Of a stretch of 64,000 nucleotides of DNA, positions 26,560 to 34,984 are shown in pieces; the stretch's first letter is position 1; each line of letters begins with the position of its first letter. The stretch covers positions 62,001 to 126,000 of the forward strand of contig CAZUJL010000005.1 in the NCBI GenBank assembly GCA_964620045.1, written 5' to 3'. This stretch comes from VFKU01 sp964620045. Lineage in GTDB: Bacteria; Hydrogenedentota; Hydrogenedentia; Hydrogenedentales; GCA-2746185. The position numbers and the translations under genes were made by a program. A model generated the notes under the pieces. It saw nothing but the letters and a program-made list of their open reading frames with translations, made no database searches and was not told the DNA's origin.

Positions 26560-27249
26560 TCAGCCGGTGGTCGTCACCCAGCCGCCGGAGAAGGGGATGA
26601 TCTGTCCGACGATGAAATCCGAGCGATCGGAAGCAAGGAAGGACGCCAGCCACGCGGACTCTTCGCCTTTGCCGAGGCGCTTGGCGGGAATCACGCCAAG
26701 CATGCGTTTCATCAGTTCCGCATTTGCGATAAGTTCCGGCGGATAATAGGCGGGATTCTCGACATAATTCTGAGCGATCGCGTTGAACTGGATGTTGTGG
26801 CGCGCCACTTCAAGGCCCACCGCGCGCACAAAGGAATTCTGGGCGCCGCGCGCCGTGCAATACGCCGCCAATTTTGGGATGCCGCGGATCGACGAGGCGG
26901 AGTTCATCGCGATGATTTTCCCGGCCTTGCGCTCGATCATCTGCGGCAACACCGCGCGCACGAGGCGCATCATCGGATGCACCATCTCGTCGAAGTAGGC
27001 GAGCCATTTGTCGTCGGGAATCTCGTGCGCTGGCGCCTCGAACCACTTGTGCTCGGCCAGATTCACGACGAGGATATCCACATGGCCCGCGGCATCAATT
27101 ACTTTTTGCGCGCCGTCGGCCGGGCGCAGGTCACGGGTATCGGCGATCACTTCCGCGCCGTCCTCGCGAAATACCTTCGTGAGCATGGGACCCATGAAGG
27201 CGTCGGCTTGCGTGATGACGGCGCGTTTTCCGTGGAGTAGTCCGCTCAT
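26560..27249 (-). CDS. Halohydrin dehalogenase-type short-chain dehydrogenase/reductase homologue
   Basis: A 229-aa Rossmann-fold SDR protein that departs from normal SDRs at the two places that define halohydrin dehalogenases. The glycine-rich cofactor motif is replaced by T13-QADA-F18-M-G20, fitting T-x4-F-x-G (halide pocket). The catalytic group is Ser117-x12-Tyr130-x3-Arg134, with Arg where SDR oxidoreductases have Lys. The following AIAQNYVENPAYYPPEL and the C-terminal FLASDRSDFIVGQIIPFSGGW also resemble that family. Such enzymes expel halide from beta-haloalcohols to form epoxides, without NAD(P)H. It starts 39 bases after the AGE epimerase stop on the same strand, probably one operon. 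Activity and substrate are untested. Confidence 0.75.
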   Translation of the reverse strand: MSGLLHGKRAVITQADAFMGPMLTKVFREDGAEVIADTRDLRPADGAQKVIDAAGHVDILVVNLAEHKWFEAPAHEIPDDKWLAYFDEMVHPMMRLVRAVLPQMIERKAGKIIAMNSASSIRGIPKLAAYCTARGAQNSFVRAVGLEVARHNIQFNAIAQNYVENPAYYPPELIANAELMKRMLGVIPAKRLGKGEESAWLASFLASDRSDFIVGQIIPFSGGWVTTTG

Positions 27250-27287
27250 ACGCTAGGGATCCCTGCCATTACCGGCATTAGCGATTG

Positions 27288-28568
27288 CTAAGAATAGACA
27301 AGCTTCGACAGGCGCCGCTCGCACTCCCGCACGCTGCGCACGGTGTGGTAGTTAATCTTCCACGCGTGCGCCATGTAGTCGCGCAACATGTTGTTATTTT
27401 CGTCGAAAAGCGGATACCACTCGCCGACGTCATGCGCGATTACGTGGTCGAACACGAAACGGTGGATGTTTTCGTACGCATCGAGATACTTCTCGTCCCC
27501 GAAGGTCTGGTAGGCGTCCAGCATCGCGACCAGCGCCTCGGCCTGCTGCCAGAATTCCTTGTTCTTTTCGCGCGCCGGGCCGTCGTGTTGCCCTTCGCAG
27601 TACACGCCGCCGCGTTGTTGATCGATGCCGTATTTCAGGCAATGGTCGTACAGTTTCCGCAGGCGTTCTTTGTACTCGTCGCGATTCAGGCCGAGGATGT
27701 TGATCGTGTGGTTCAGCAGCCAGCCGAACTCAACGTTGTGGCCGTAGCTGGTGTTGTCGAGCGGGCGGCCCAGGGAATCATCGGCCTCGCGATCGGAACC
27801 CCACACGTTGTCGAAGATAATCGCGCGCTGCGGCGTCCAGTCGGGCGAGAACTGCGCGATGCCCGTGCCGTGCTGCGGGTGGATCATGTGGCGGAACAGC
27901 AGCCCGACGACCTCGCGGGTCTTCTCGCTGTAAATCGGCGCGCCGCTCGCCTCGTACAGGTTCGTGAAGGCCTCCATCAGGTGCATGTGCACATCGAGCG
28001 ATTTGCGATCGCCGCCGCCGCGCCCGTTCGGCCGCTTGCGCCAGTCGCGCTCGTAAAACTCGAAGAAGCCGCCGTTCAGGTTGTCGCTCGCGAGCGCCTG
28101 CAGCGTCTCATAGGTGCGCGTGGCCCATTCCATGCCGCGCAGATCGCCCGACGCCATGCCGTACTCGCTCAGCGCGTACATCGCGAAGGAGTGGCCGTAG
28201 ATAATTTTATTGTCGTTGACTGGCGTGCCGTCCTGCTCGGTCGTCCAGTACCAGCCGCCGTGCTGATCGTCCCAGAAATGATCGAGCAGGAACTCGACGC
28301 CCTGCTGCGCGATTTCGAGCGCGCGGCCTTCGCCGATGCTCGCGCGGTGCAGCGAAGAGTAGGTGTAGATCATGCGCGTCTGGCAGACGAGTGTCTTCAG
28401 CGTCTCGCCGGTCGGGTTGCCGTTTCGGTCGAGGTAGGTCAGGTAGCCGCCGAACTTTGTATCAACGCCGTGCGAGAACCAGAACGGCAGCAGTTCGTCG
28501 CGGAAATGGTCCTGCATCTCGATGAGCAACTTCTCGAGACGCTCTTTGGTTTTGACAGGGATGGGCAC
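27288..28568 (-). CDS. AGE-family epimerase (cellobiose/mannobiose 2-epimerase-like)
   Basis: Alpha/alpha-barrel sugar 2-epimerase of the N-acylglucosamine 2-epimerase superfamily, 426 aa, no signal peptide. Conserved parts include the CQTRMIYTYS segment, GHSFAMYALSEY, SLDVHMHLMEAF, TSYGHNVEFGWLL (His and Glu of the active site) and the C-terminal KINYHTVRS His. The YGH-x-x-E-x-x-WLL pattern is closest to cellobiose 2-epimerases, but GlcNAc epimerase or isomerase activity cannot be ruled out. Start set at GTG 28568 because AGGAAA lies 5 bases before it; the esterase gene ends 14 bases upstream, so the two are in one operon. Confidence 0.82.
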   Translation of the reverse strand: MPIPVKTKERLEKLLIEMQDHFRDELLPFWFSHGVDTKFGGYLTYLDRNGNPTGETLKTLVCQTRMIYTYSSLHRASIGEGRALEIAQQGVEFLLDHFWDDQHGGWYWTTEQDGTPVNDNKIIYGHSFAMYALSEYGMASGDLRGMEWATRTYETLQALASDNLNGGFFEFYERDWRKRPNGRGGGDRKSLDVHMHLMEAFTNLYEASGAPIYSEKTREVVGLLFRHMIHPQHGTGIAQFSPDWTPQRAIIFDNVWGSDREADDSLGRPLDNTSYGHNVEFGWLLNHTINILGLNRDEYKERLRKLYDHCLKYGIDQQRGGVYCEGQHDGPAREKNKEFWQQAEALVAMLDAYQTFGDEKYLDAYENIHRFVFDHVIAHDVGEWYPLFDENNNMLRDYMAHAWKINYHTVRSVRECERRLSKLVYS

Positions 28569-28582
28569 AGCTTTCCTTTCCG

Positions 28583-30547
28583 TTATTCGAGGGAGAAGGG
28601 CAGACCGCCCGCGCCGTCCGCGATCTTCACGCGATCGGGCGCAAGAACGGCCGCCACGGTAGTGATTCCGCCGAGGCTTTGCAAGCAGGGGAGATACTGA
28701 TCGGCCACCCACTGCGCGTCCGTCTTCGGGAAGTTCGCCGGGTCGGCCTCAGTGCTCACGGCGCTGCGCGAGAGCGATGCCGCGAGCACGGCCCACACCT
28801 GCGCCGGACCTTCCGCCGCGATTTTCACCGGCGCGTTCCCCGCGCGCTCGCTGAGCCACGCGATCGCCATCATCAAATCCTGCACGCGATAGCCGGTTTC
28901 GGTGGCGACGAAGGTGTCTTCAAATTTGCCGACGTTCCGCTTGAGCCCTGCGGCCTCGCCCGTGTGGAACGGATCAATCAGGCCGACCACGCGCGCGTCT
29001 CCGGCAGAGAACTCGCGCAGCGCATCGATCACCGCGCCATCACCCCTCGCGAATTTCGCCTTGCCCTCGGGATGCACGAGCAGCGTCGCGCTGCCCACCA
29101 CGCGTGCATCCGGTACGAGTAGAATCGCGGGCACCACGGCACCGGTGTCGGAGGTGCGCAACGCCCAGCGCTCGAGTTTGTATCCGTCTTTCTGATCAGA
29201 ACTCAATAGGTCGGCATGCGCCTGCCGGGGTGCTGCGGCATCACCGCCCACCACAAAGCTAACGGCGCTGCGGTACTGCTGCACAAAGTTCGGGTCTTTG
29301 CCGAGCGTCTGCACGGCTTTCGCAATCCGATCCGTGCGCTCGGCGATCAGCGAGGCCGTGACTTCAGCTTGCGTGGGATGGTCCGGCAACGGGCCCTTGC
29401 CGGGAAAGAGCCGTAGCTTGTCGTCCGATTCGACCTTGAAATCAGGTTCGGTGTAGTGCGCGTACTTGTCGCCTTCGTTCAAAAACCATTTGCCAAAAAA
29501 GCGGTAGACCGCTTCGCGACTCGGCTTGTTGTAATTGTGCCCCGCATCAATGTGGACATTTGCAACATGATCCGCGGCGCTGAAGAGGTTGTAGATCGTT
29601 CGAACGGCGGGGAATTCCACCTGCGGCGTTTCTTTGGTCCAGTCGCCCGTGGCCGACACCATCATGAGCGGCTTCGGCGCAAACAGCGCGCCGATTTCCA
29701 TGTTCGATGCGCCAATGCGCAGCAGCGGCGCGTTTTCACACTGGCAGCCGCCCTGCATGGTGTGCGAGATCATGTTCACCGGCGCGGCGACCTGCACGCG
29801 CGGATCGACGGCGCACAATGCAAAGGTCTGCGTGCCGCCGCCGGATGCACCCGTGCACGCGATCCGCTTCGGATCGACCTGCGGCAAGGATTGCAGGAAA
29901 TCGAGCGCGCGGATGTTGCCCCAGAGCTGCAGCGCGAAGGCGTGGATGCCCCAAAGTTCCTCGGAGCGGCGTTCGGTCTGCGGCACCTCCGCCGGGCGAT
30001 GACCCCACTCGAATGAAAACTGCCGGCTGTCGTTATAGCCGATCATGTCGACACTGAATGAAACCATCCCCATGCGCGCGAAGGTGATAGAACGCGCGGG
30101 GACTGAACCGTTCTCAGAGTTTTCGAGGCGACCATGCTCCCAGTGACCATGCGGATTCAGCACAGCGGGGAAGGGCCCTTTGCCAACAGGCATATAAAGA
30201 TTGCCCGTGACGAGGAAGCCGGGAGAAGCCTCGAAGCTGACCTTCGAGACGCTGTAGTCCTTGTGCTCGATCGTGTCGAACACCTTGGCGTTCAGCGGGG
30301 TCTTTTCCGGTTCCGGCCAGAGTCCCGACGACACCAGAATCCGCAGCCGCAGCGATTCCGCGAACGGCTCCCAAGCCTCGCGCGTCGCAAACGGAATCGG
30401 CGAGAAGTTCGTGTCGGTATCCCGGATGGCCGTATACCGCGTGTCTTGCGCGAGCAGTTCCGGGCCCGTGTCCCAAGGATGGGCAAAGGCAGTGGATGAA
30501 CTCAGTGCGGCGATGGCGAATACGGCGGCGCGGCGTGTGTATGACAT
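28583..30547 (-). CDS. Exported alpha/beta-hydrolase, acetyl xylan esterase-like
   Basis: Secreted 654-aa hydrolase; signal peptide MSYTRRAAVFAIAALSSSTAFA with cleavage before HPWDT. The alpha/beta-hydrolase core has NPHGHWEHGR (oxyanion region), nucleophile Ser235 in CTGASGGGTQT, a likely acid at Asp302 (ATGDWTKE) and His337 in DAGHNYN. The arrangement fits the acetyl xylan esterase/prolyl-oligopeptidase-like esterases. The C-terminal third (from about 415) is a second, degenerate alpha/beta-type domain without an obvious serine motif. Upstream of the epimerase gene by 14 bases; together they suggest processing of plant or algal oligosaccharides. Confidence 0.75.
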   Translation of the reverse strand: MSYTRRAAVFAIAALSSSTAFAHPWDTGPELLAQDTRYTAIRDTDTNFSPIPFATREAWEPFAESLRLRILVSSGLWPEPEKTPLNAKVFDTIEHKDYSVSKVSFEASPGFLVTGNLYMPVGKGPFPAVLNPHGHWEHGRLENSENGSVPARSITFARMGMVSFSVDMIGYNDSRQFSFEWGHRPAEVPQTERRSEELWGIHAFALQLWGNIRALDFLQSLPQVDPKRIACTGASGGGTQTFALCAVDPRVQVAAPVNMISHTMQGGCQCENAPLLRIGASNMEIGALFAPKPLMMVSATGDWTKETPQVEFPAVRTIYNLFSAADHVANVHIDAGHNYNKPSREAVYRFFGKWFLNEGDKYAHYTEPDFKVESDDKLRLFPGKGPLPDHPTQAEVTASLIAERTDRIAKAVQTLGKDPNFVQQYRSAVSFVVGGDAAAPRQAHADLLSSDQKDGYKLERWALRTSDTGAVVPAILLVPDARVVGSATLLVHPEGKAKFARGDGAVIDALREFSAGDARVVGLIDPFHTGEAAGLKRNVGKFEDTFVATETGYRVQDLMMAIAWLSERAGNAPVKIAAEGPAQVWAVLAASLSRSAVSTEADPANFPKTDAQWVADQYLPCLQSLGGITTVAAVLAPDRVKIADGAGGLPFSLE

Positions 30548-30630
30548 AGGGGCAGGAACTCCCGGTGAAAGCCGGAGCGTATGCTAACGTTCGCGCGCCC
30601 ATTGGACAAGATCGCAGCAGGAGGACAGTC

Positions 30631-30882
30631 GTGGCGGGAAAAAAGGCGGAAAAGAAATCGCGGGACATCGAAAAGGCGTATCCGAAGCGGCAGTTTATCG
30701 CGAAACTGCGACGCCTCGCGGACACGCTCGAATCGGGCGGCCGTTTCCGGATTCAGGTCGCCGGGGAGCGGGTCGATGTACCGGGCGACGTCGTGATCAA
30801 CATCGAGCACGAACGCGAGGGCGCCAGCGAGGAACTGGAGTTCCAGTTGGTCTGGAAGAACACCCCGAAACCGCGCGCGTAA
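30631..30882 (+). CDS. amphi-Trp domain protein (83 aa)
   Basis: Small cytoplasmic protein carrying the amphi-Trp domain: FIAKLRRLADTLESGGRFRIQVAGERVDVP followed by alternating charged strands ending LEFQLVWKN. Function of the domain is unknown. GTG 30631 has AGGAG 7 bases upstream. The lysine-rich start (AGKKAEKKSRDIEKAYPKR) is unlike the rest. It diverges from the esterase gene and converges with the first MshEN-HDOD gene 3 bases away. Confidence 0.78.
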   Translation: MAGKKAEKKSRDIEKAYPKRQFIAKLRRLADTLESGGRFRIQVAGERVDVPGDVVINIEHEREGASEELEFQLVWKNTPKPRA

Positions 30883-30885
30883 ATC

Positions 30886-32193
30886 CTAGCCCTGGTCGAT
30901 CGTCAGTTCGCTGTAGACTGTCACCAATTGATCGGCCGTGAGTCCTAATTTCGCCATTAGTCCGTCGTAGCCGTTCAGGACTTCCTTCGGCTCGGTGATT
31001 TTTAGCCGGTGCGCATCGCCCAGGCGCGCGGCCAGCGCGACCACGGCGGTCGGTTCGGGGTTGGTTTGCGCGCGTTCGGGCGCGAGGTGATAGCGGATCG
31101 GTTCCGCGAGGTCCGCCGGCAATTCCCAGCGTTCCGCGAGCAGGTAACCCGCTTCGGCATGGCCCACGCCCAGCAACTTTTCTTCGGCGTCGTTCAACGC
31201 CGCGTCTTCAAGTCCCGCCGGGATTTTCCCGTAACGCGCGGAGGCGCATTGCGCCAGCGCGAACCGGCCGATCTCGCACAGCAGCGCGGCTGTCGAAACC
31301 GCGGCGTTCTTCTTGAAGCCACATAGCGCGCTGATGCGGCGCGCCGCGCCCGCGCAAATCATCGAGTGGCGAGAGAAGGCGGCGAAGTCGAAGCCGCCGG
31401 ATTTCTCAGTGATGTCGATCACGGCGGACGAGAGCACCGCCATCGAAATTTCCTTCACGCCGAGCAAGTTCACCGCCAGCTCGACGTTGTCGACCATGTT
31501 TTTGAAACCGTAGGCCGGCGAGTTCGCCAGCTTCAGCAAGCGCGCGGCGATGATCGGATCGTGCGACACGATGGTGCCGAGTTCCTTGAGCGCCACGTCC
31601 GGCCGCTGGCTGGCTTCCTGCACTTTGCGAACCGTTTCCGGCAGCGACGGCAGGCCGTCAATTTTCTGCACCAGGTTTGCGACGTTCTCAACGCGCGCGC
31701 CGGCCGTAATCGCCGCGCCGCTGAGCACCGGATGCATCCGCGCATCGACCGGCAGGTAGTAGTGCTCGATCGCGCGGCGGATGTCGTCGGAGTTGCACAG
31801 GAAGGCCTTGACCTTCAGCTTCGTCATTTCTTCGATTTGCGAAATCGTTTCCGAGTCCAGCGGGAAAGCCATGCCGACCGTGAGGTGGCGGCCCATTTTA
31901 TCGATCGGAAACACCTGGTGTTTCACCGCGAAGTCGCGCGGGATGAACGATACGACATCCTTCGGCACCGTGTAATTCGAGAGTTCAATGCTCGGCACGC
32001 CCGGTTGCGACGCGATGAACTTCTGCAGTTTTGCCGGCGTGAGGTAGTTGAAGCTGAGCAGAATGGCGACCACCGTGCCGCCTTCTTTTTTCTGCACAGC
32101 CACGGCTTCGGCGAGTTCGCCCGGCGTTACGGCGCCTGCTTCGATTAGCAGATCGCCGATGGGCCGCTTCACTTCCGGTGTTGCTGTTTTCAT
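30886..32193 (-). CDS. MshEN-HDOD regulator, copy 1
   Basis: Cytoplasmic 435-aa signalling protein. Residues about 10-150 are the MshEN/GspE N-terminal fold (PIGDLLIEAGAVTPGELAEAVAVQ), a known cyclic-di-GMP-binding module; the first Arg of the consensus RLGxxL motif is Pro here, so binding may be weak or lost. Residues about 185-390 are an HDOD domain (IDGLPSLPETVRKVQEASQRPD...IVSHDPIIAARLLKLANSP), a catalytically inactive HD relative used for protein contacts. It is the downstream member of a tandem pair, 38 bases from copy 2. Confidence 0.85.
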   Translation of the reverse strand: MKTATPEVKRPIGDLLIEAGAVTPGELAEAVAVQKKEGGTVVAILLSFNYLTPAKLQKFIASQPGVPSIELSNYTVPKDVVSFIPRDFAVKHQVFPIDKMGRHLTVGMAFPLDSETISQIEEMTKLKVKAFLCNSDDIRRAIEHYYLPVDARMHPVLSGAAITAGARVENVANLVQKIDGLPSLPETVRKVQEASQRPDVALKELGTIVSHDPIIAARLLKLANSPAYGFKNMVDNVELAVNLLGVKEISMAVLSSAVIDITEKSGGFDFAAFSRHSMICAGAARRISALCGFKKNAAVSTAALLCEIGRFALAQCASARYGKIPAGLEDAALNDAEEKLLGVGHAEAGYLLAERWELPADLAEPIRYHLAPERAQTNPEPTAVVALAARLGDAHRLKITEPKEVLNGYDGLMAKLGLTADQLVTVYSELTIDQG

Positions 32194-32231
32194 ATGTATG
32201 CGAAACCTTGATCGGGTAAGTGGCTGTGATG

Positions 32232-33548
32232 TTATTTGCTGAGTTCTTTATAAAGTTTCATCAGGGCCGGTGCGGCGAGGTTCAGCCGCGTGAGCGCTAC
32301 CTCGCAGCCACGCAGGATTTCGAGTTCGTCCTGCTCGCCGCGCGCGTGCGCATCGGCCAGGCGCGCCGCCAGCGACACGATCGCCGCCAGCTCCGGACAG
32401 GATTCCGCGTGTTCCGGCGCGACGTGGTAGCGAATCGGCTCCGCGATTTCCTTGGGCAACGCCCAGTGTTCCGCGAGGATGTGGCCCGCTTCCGGATGGC
32501 CCAGACCGAGCGCTTCTTCCTCCGCCGCCACCTGCTCGCGATCGCTCAAGCCCGCGGGCACATTCGCGTAGCGCGCCGGGGCGCATTCCGACAGGGCGAA
32601 CCGGCCGATGTCGCACAGCAAGCCCGCGGTGAAAATGCCGGTGCTTTTCTTCAAACCGCACAGAGTGCCAATGTGTTTCGCGAAGCTCGCGCACAGCAGG
32701 GACTGCCGCCAAAATGCCGCGTGGTCAAAGCGCGAGGTCGATTCCGTCATGTTGATGATCGCCGACGAGGTGACCGCCATGCAGGTCTCCCGCAGGCCGA
32801 GCAGGCTTGTGGCAAGTTCGACGTTGTCCACCTTGCGGGTGAACCCGAAGGCGGGTGAATTCGCGAGACGCAGGAGTTTGCCGGAGATCGCCGGGTCCTG
32901 CGCGATGATCGCCGCGATGTCCTTCAACGGCGTTTCCGCCGACTGTGCCAGTTCTTGAACCTGCTGCACGGTCTGCGGCAGCGTCGGCAGGTTATCGATG
33001 CCTCGCACGAGTTGCGCGACACCTTCGACCCGTGCGCCCGCGCTGATGCGCGCGGCTTCGGCTTCGTGTTTGTCTTCGTGCGTCGAGTCCATTGCCGGGC
33101 GACCGTAGTAATGCTCGATCGCCGCGCGGATATCTTCAGGACGGCACAGCAGCGCCTTCACGCGCAGGCCCGTCATGTCTTCGAGTTTCTTGATTGTCGC
33201 CGCATCGAGCGGGAAGGCCATGCCGACCGTCAGCAATTTGCCGAGCTTGTCGATCGGGAAAACTTCATTCGTCAGCGCGAACTCGCGCGGGATCAGTGCA
33301 AGCACATCGCTCTGCACGTTGTAATTAGAAATGTCGATGCTGGGGATGCCGGGCTGCGTTGCCAGGAACTGCGCGACTTTACCGGTATCCAAATGACCCA
33401 GGTTGATCAGGATCTCGACGACCTTGCCGCCCTGCGTTTTTTGGATATCGAGAGCATCATCGAGCTGCTGTTTTGTGATGATGTCAGCATCGATCAGCAA
33501 CTCGCCGATGCGCTTCTTCTTGGTGTCAACCGTGGGCTTGGCAGGCAT
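32232..33548 (-). CDS. MshEN-HDOD regulator, copy 2
   Basis: Paralogue of the next gene downstream, 438 aa, same order of domains: MshEN (about 12-150; RIGELLIDADIITKQQLDDALDIQ fits the c-di-GMP motif including the Arg) and HDOD (about 190-395; IDNLPTLPQTVQQVQELAQSAE, IIAQDPAISGKLLRLANSPAFG). The two copies align throughout but have diverged widely, so the duplication is old. Both probably respond to c-di-GMP and act by protein contact, perhaps on pili or secretion; the target is not shown by the neighbours. Confidence 0.87.
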   Translation of the reverse strand: MPAKPTVDTKKKRIGELLIDADIITKQQLDDALDIQKTQGGKVVEILINLGHLDTGKVAQFLATQPGIPSIDISNYNVQSDVLALIPREFALTNEVFPIDKLGKLLTVGMAFPLDAATIKKLEDMTGLRVKALLCRPEDIRAAIEHYYGRPAMDSTHEDKHEAEAARISAGARVEGVAQLVRGIDNLPTLPQTVQQVQELAQSAETPLKDIAAIIAQDPAISGKLLRLANSPAFGFTRKVDNVELATSLLGLRETCMAVTSSAIINMTESTSRFDHAAFWRQSLLCASFAKHIGTLCGLKKSTGIFTAGLLCDIGRFALSECAPARYANVPAGLSDREQVAAEEEALGLGHPEAGHILAEHWALPKEIAEPIRYHVAPEHAESCPELAAIVSLAARLADAHARGEQDELEILRGCEVALTRLNLAAPALMKLYKELSK

Positions 33549-33832
33549 TTCGAGTCTCTAACTCCCGTCCGCTGTCCGTGAAGCCACCCGAAAACCATCG
33601 GGTACTCCGGGATCTACCTAGAACCACATAACCTCTGTTTTATCAGCGTGTTATACGATATAAACCCACTGTGTGGTTCACGGCCTTTGTAGGGATTTTC
33701 CCACATTTTTTGAAGATCTGCCAATAGATTACCGTCCCTTTCCTTGCGGAAGTTGATGCTTCCGCCGGTTCTTGCTAGTTTCTTGCGCTTATCGCGCCAG
33801 TCCGTTGTAGATTGCGAGAGATTCCCATCCCC

Positions 33833-34984
33833 GTGGCAGACGCCAATTATCAATACATTCAGACCCAGGACGCGCTGGACAACCTTACGGCGCGTGTCGC
33901 CGAGGCGTCCCGCATGGCCCTCGATACCGAAGCGAACAGCTTGCACAACTATCGGGAACGGGTCTGCCTCATCCAGCTTTCAGCCGGCGAAGGGCACTAC
34001 ATCATCGATCCCTTGGCCGAGATGGAGCTTGGGGCTTTCTTGGAGCACATTGGGAAGAAGGACCTCATTTTCCACGGCGCCGATTACGACTTGCGGCTTA
34101 TGCGGGCAACGTTCGACGTGAAGCCGAAGGGCGATGTATTCGATACGATGCTCGCCGCGCAGTTGCTCGGCTTCGAGCGTTTCGGATACGCCGCCTTGGT
34201 GGAGCACTTCTTCGAGCGCCAGATCAGCAAGGCCGGCCAGAAGTCGAACTGGGCCAAGCGCCCGCTCACCGAAGCGCAACTTGAGTACGCCGCCGACGAT
34301 ACGCGCTTTTTGGGACCGCTCGCGGATCTGTTGCGCGACCAGTTGGAATCGAAGGGGCGCCTCGCGTGGCATGGTGAATGGTGCCGGCGCGTTGTTGCCG
34401 CCGCGGCCGAGCCGAACGTGCGCGACGAAGATGAAGTGTGGCGCATCAGCGGCACGGGCACGCTGCCGCGCAAGCAGCTCGAATTCGTGCGCGAGCTGTG
34501 GCACTGGCGCGATCAGCAGGCCGAGCGTGCCGATGTTCCGGCCTTCAAGATCCTCGGCAACCAGCAGTTGATCGAACTCGCCGAGTGGGCGGCCGCGCAT
34601 CCCGAGGTGGACTTTGAAACGGGCCCACGCTTGCCGCGCCACTTCGACACGCGCAGGATGCAGACCTTAAAAAGCTCCATCAAACGCGCGCATTCCGTGC
34701 CGAAGGACCAGTGGCCCGAGCGCTACCGCCGCCAGAAGCAGGTGCACAACGGTCCCGAATGCAAACCGCAGATCGAGGCCTTGCGTGCGGAGTCGGCGCG
34801 CATCGCGGGCGAACTAGGCCTGCCGCCGTCTGTGCTGGCGCCCAAGGCCATGATCGTCGCCATCGCGCGCAACGACGCGCGCACGCGCGAAGCGATGCAG
34901 GCCTGCTCGGGCATGATGGACTGGCAGGTCGGACTGCTCGAAGAACCGCTGCGCGACGTGCTCGAGAAGTTCGGCAAGAACTAA
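33833..34984 (+). CDS. rnd: Ribonuclease D
   Basis: 3'-5' exoribonuclease for tRNA and small RNA ends. DEDDy exonuclease domain: Exo I ALDTEANS (Asp, Glu), Exo II FHGADYDLRLM, Exo III YAADDTRFL with Tyr four residues before the Asp. One or two HRDC domains follow (about 205-290 and 300-380; RKQLEFVRELWHWRDQQAERADVPAFKILGNQQLIELA). GTG 33833 gives 383 aa with an N-terminus starting right before the nuclease domain; TTG 33812 would add seven residues. Ribosome sites are weak for both. Confidence 0.9.
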   Translation: MADANYQYIQTQDALDNLTARVAEASRMALDTEANSLHNYRERVCLIQLSAGEGHYIIDPLAEMELGAFLEHIGKKDLIFHGADYDLRLMRATFDVKPKGDVFDTMLAAQLLGFERFGYAALVEHFFERQISKAGQKSNWAKRPLTEAQLEYAADDTRFLGPLADLLRDQLESKGRLAWHGEWCRRVVAAAAEPNVRDEDEVWRISGTGTLPRKQLEFVRELWHWRDQQAERADVPAFKILGNQQLIELAEWAAAHPEVDFETGPRLPRHFDTRRMQTLKSSIKRAHSVPKDQWPERYRRQKQVHNGPECKPQIEALRAESARIAGELGLPPSVLAPKAMIVAIARNDARTREAMQACSGMMDWQVGLLEEPLRDVLEKFGKN

